Shown: positions 63,954 to 64,000 of the stretch, in pieces
How the letters are laid out: each line of letters begins with the position of its first letter
How positions within the stretch are numbered: position 1 is the stretch's first letter
Source of the DNA: an uncultured Clostridium sp.
Lineage (GTDB): Bacteria > Bacillota > Clostridia > TANB77 > CAG-508
Length of the DNA stretch: 64,000 nt
Reading direction: 5' to 3'
Assembly: GCA_900552655.1 (NCBI GenBank)
Contig: USAE01000001.1
Location: 3,792-67,791 of the forward strand
Made by a program: the position numbers and the translations under genes
The notes under the pieces: model-generated
The model's database searches: none
What the model was told of the DNA's origin: nothing
The model's input: the letters and a program-made list of their open reading frames with translations, nothing else

Positions 63954-64000
63954 TTTTTTCTCTCCACTTTTTGTTTTTACTTACTTATAATATATTAATT

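Noticed and set aside
1..64000. CRISPR arrays, tRNA/rRNA genes, transposases, prophage
   Set aside because: No regularly spaced direct repeats, no cloverleaf or rRNA-like segments and no transposase, integrase or phage structural proteins were recognised on either strand.

Overview
The window is about 64 kb of very AT-rich DNA with tightly packed genes. It fits an uncultured, spore-forming, Gram-positive member of the Clostridia: spoVT, spoIIP, ytfJ/gerW and a dacF-type carboxypeptidase are present, and informational genes are of Firmicutes type. No species can be named from sequence alone.

Layout. 1-14.8 kb: a minus-strand polysaccharide locus with nine ordinary or multidomain glycosyltransferases, an Alg13/Alg14-like pair and a Wzy-like polymerase. 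14.9-23.6 kb: an acyl-CoA/ACP synthetase, an acyl-ACP thioesterase, a polysaccharide deacetylase, a P-type cation ATPase behind a yybP-ykoY (Mn2+) riboswitch, two sortases and a HIT protein. 23.6-42.9 kb: housekeeping genes (alaS without its C-terminal domain, spoVT, comF, recD2, mreB, pyk, spoIIP, hisS, a glyoxalase II-like gene, rel, recJ, a membrane metallopeptidase, ylbF and a GT4 enzyme). 43-49.1 kb: asnB, a double AbrB-fold protein, dxr, rdgB, a YbaK deacylase, a thioesterase and an orphan; the AbrB-like gene, dxr and the orphan look compositionally foreign. 49.2-64 kb: tcdA, mutS, a multi-HTH protein, miaB, rpmE, a small membrane protein, a VanW lipoprotein, dacF, an HD protein, ytfJ, a DUF2953-like gene, scpA, recX, recA and an oligopeptide-binding protein.

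Main discovery. Five otherwise intact genes (GT4 at 2905-4285, GT2 at 10279-11266, spoVT, asnB, vanW) are each broken at one point, and every break has the same form. An in-frame CGG codon appears where relatives have glycine, and the protein resumes if one base, the C, is skipped so that GGN is read as Gly. By manual scan I found no other in-frame CGG in the roughly 18,000 codons of native-looking genes, although CGG occurs about fifty times out of frame. Arg is otherwise encoded by AGA/AGG/CGT/CGC/CGA. The only CGG codons read straight through (two in dxr, one in an orphan) lie in genes that look imported. The simplest reading is that CGG has lost normal Arg decoding and now triggers +1 frameshifting (C skipped, or CGGN read as a four-base Gly codon). 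This would parallel the AGG frameshifts in Perkinsus mitochondrial cox1. I know of no description of it in a bacterial genome.

The window also holds three copies of a ~107-bp two-hairpin repeat with compensatory stem changes, and six copies of a ~35-bp palindromic repeat near gene ends. I saw no tRNA, rRNA, CRISPR array or insertion sequence.
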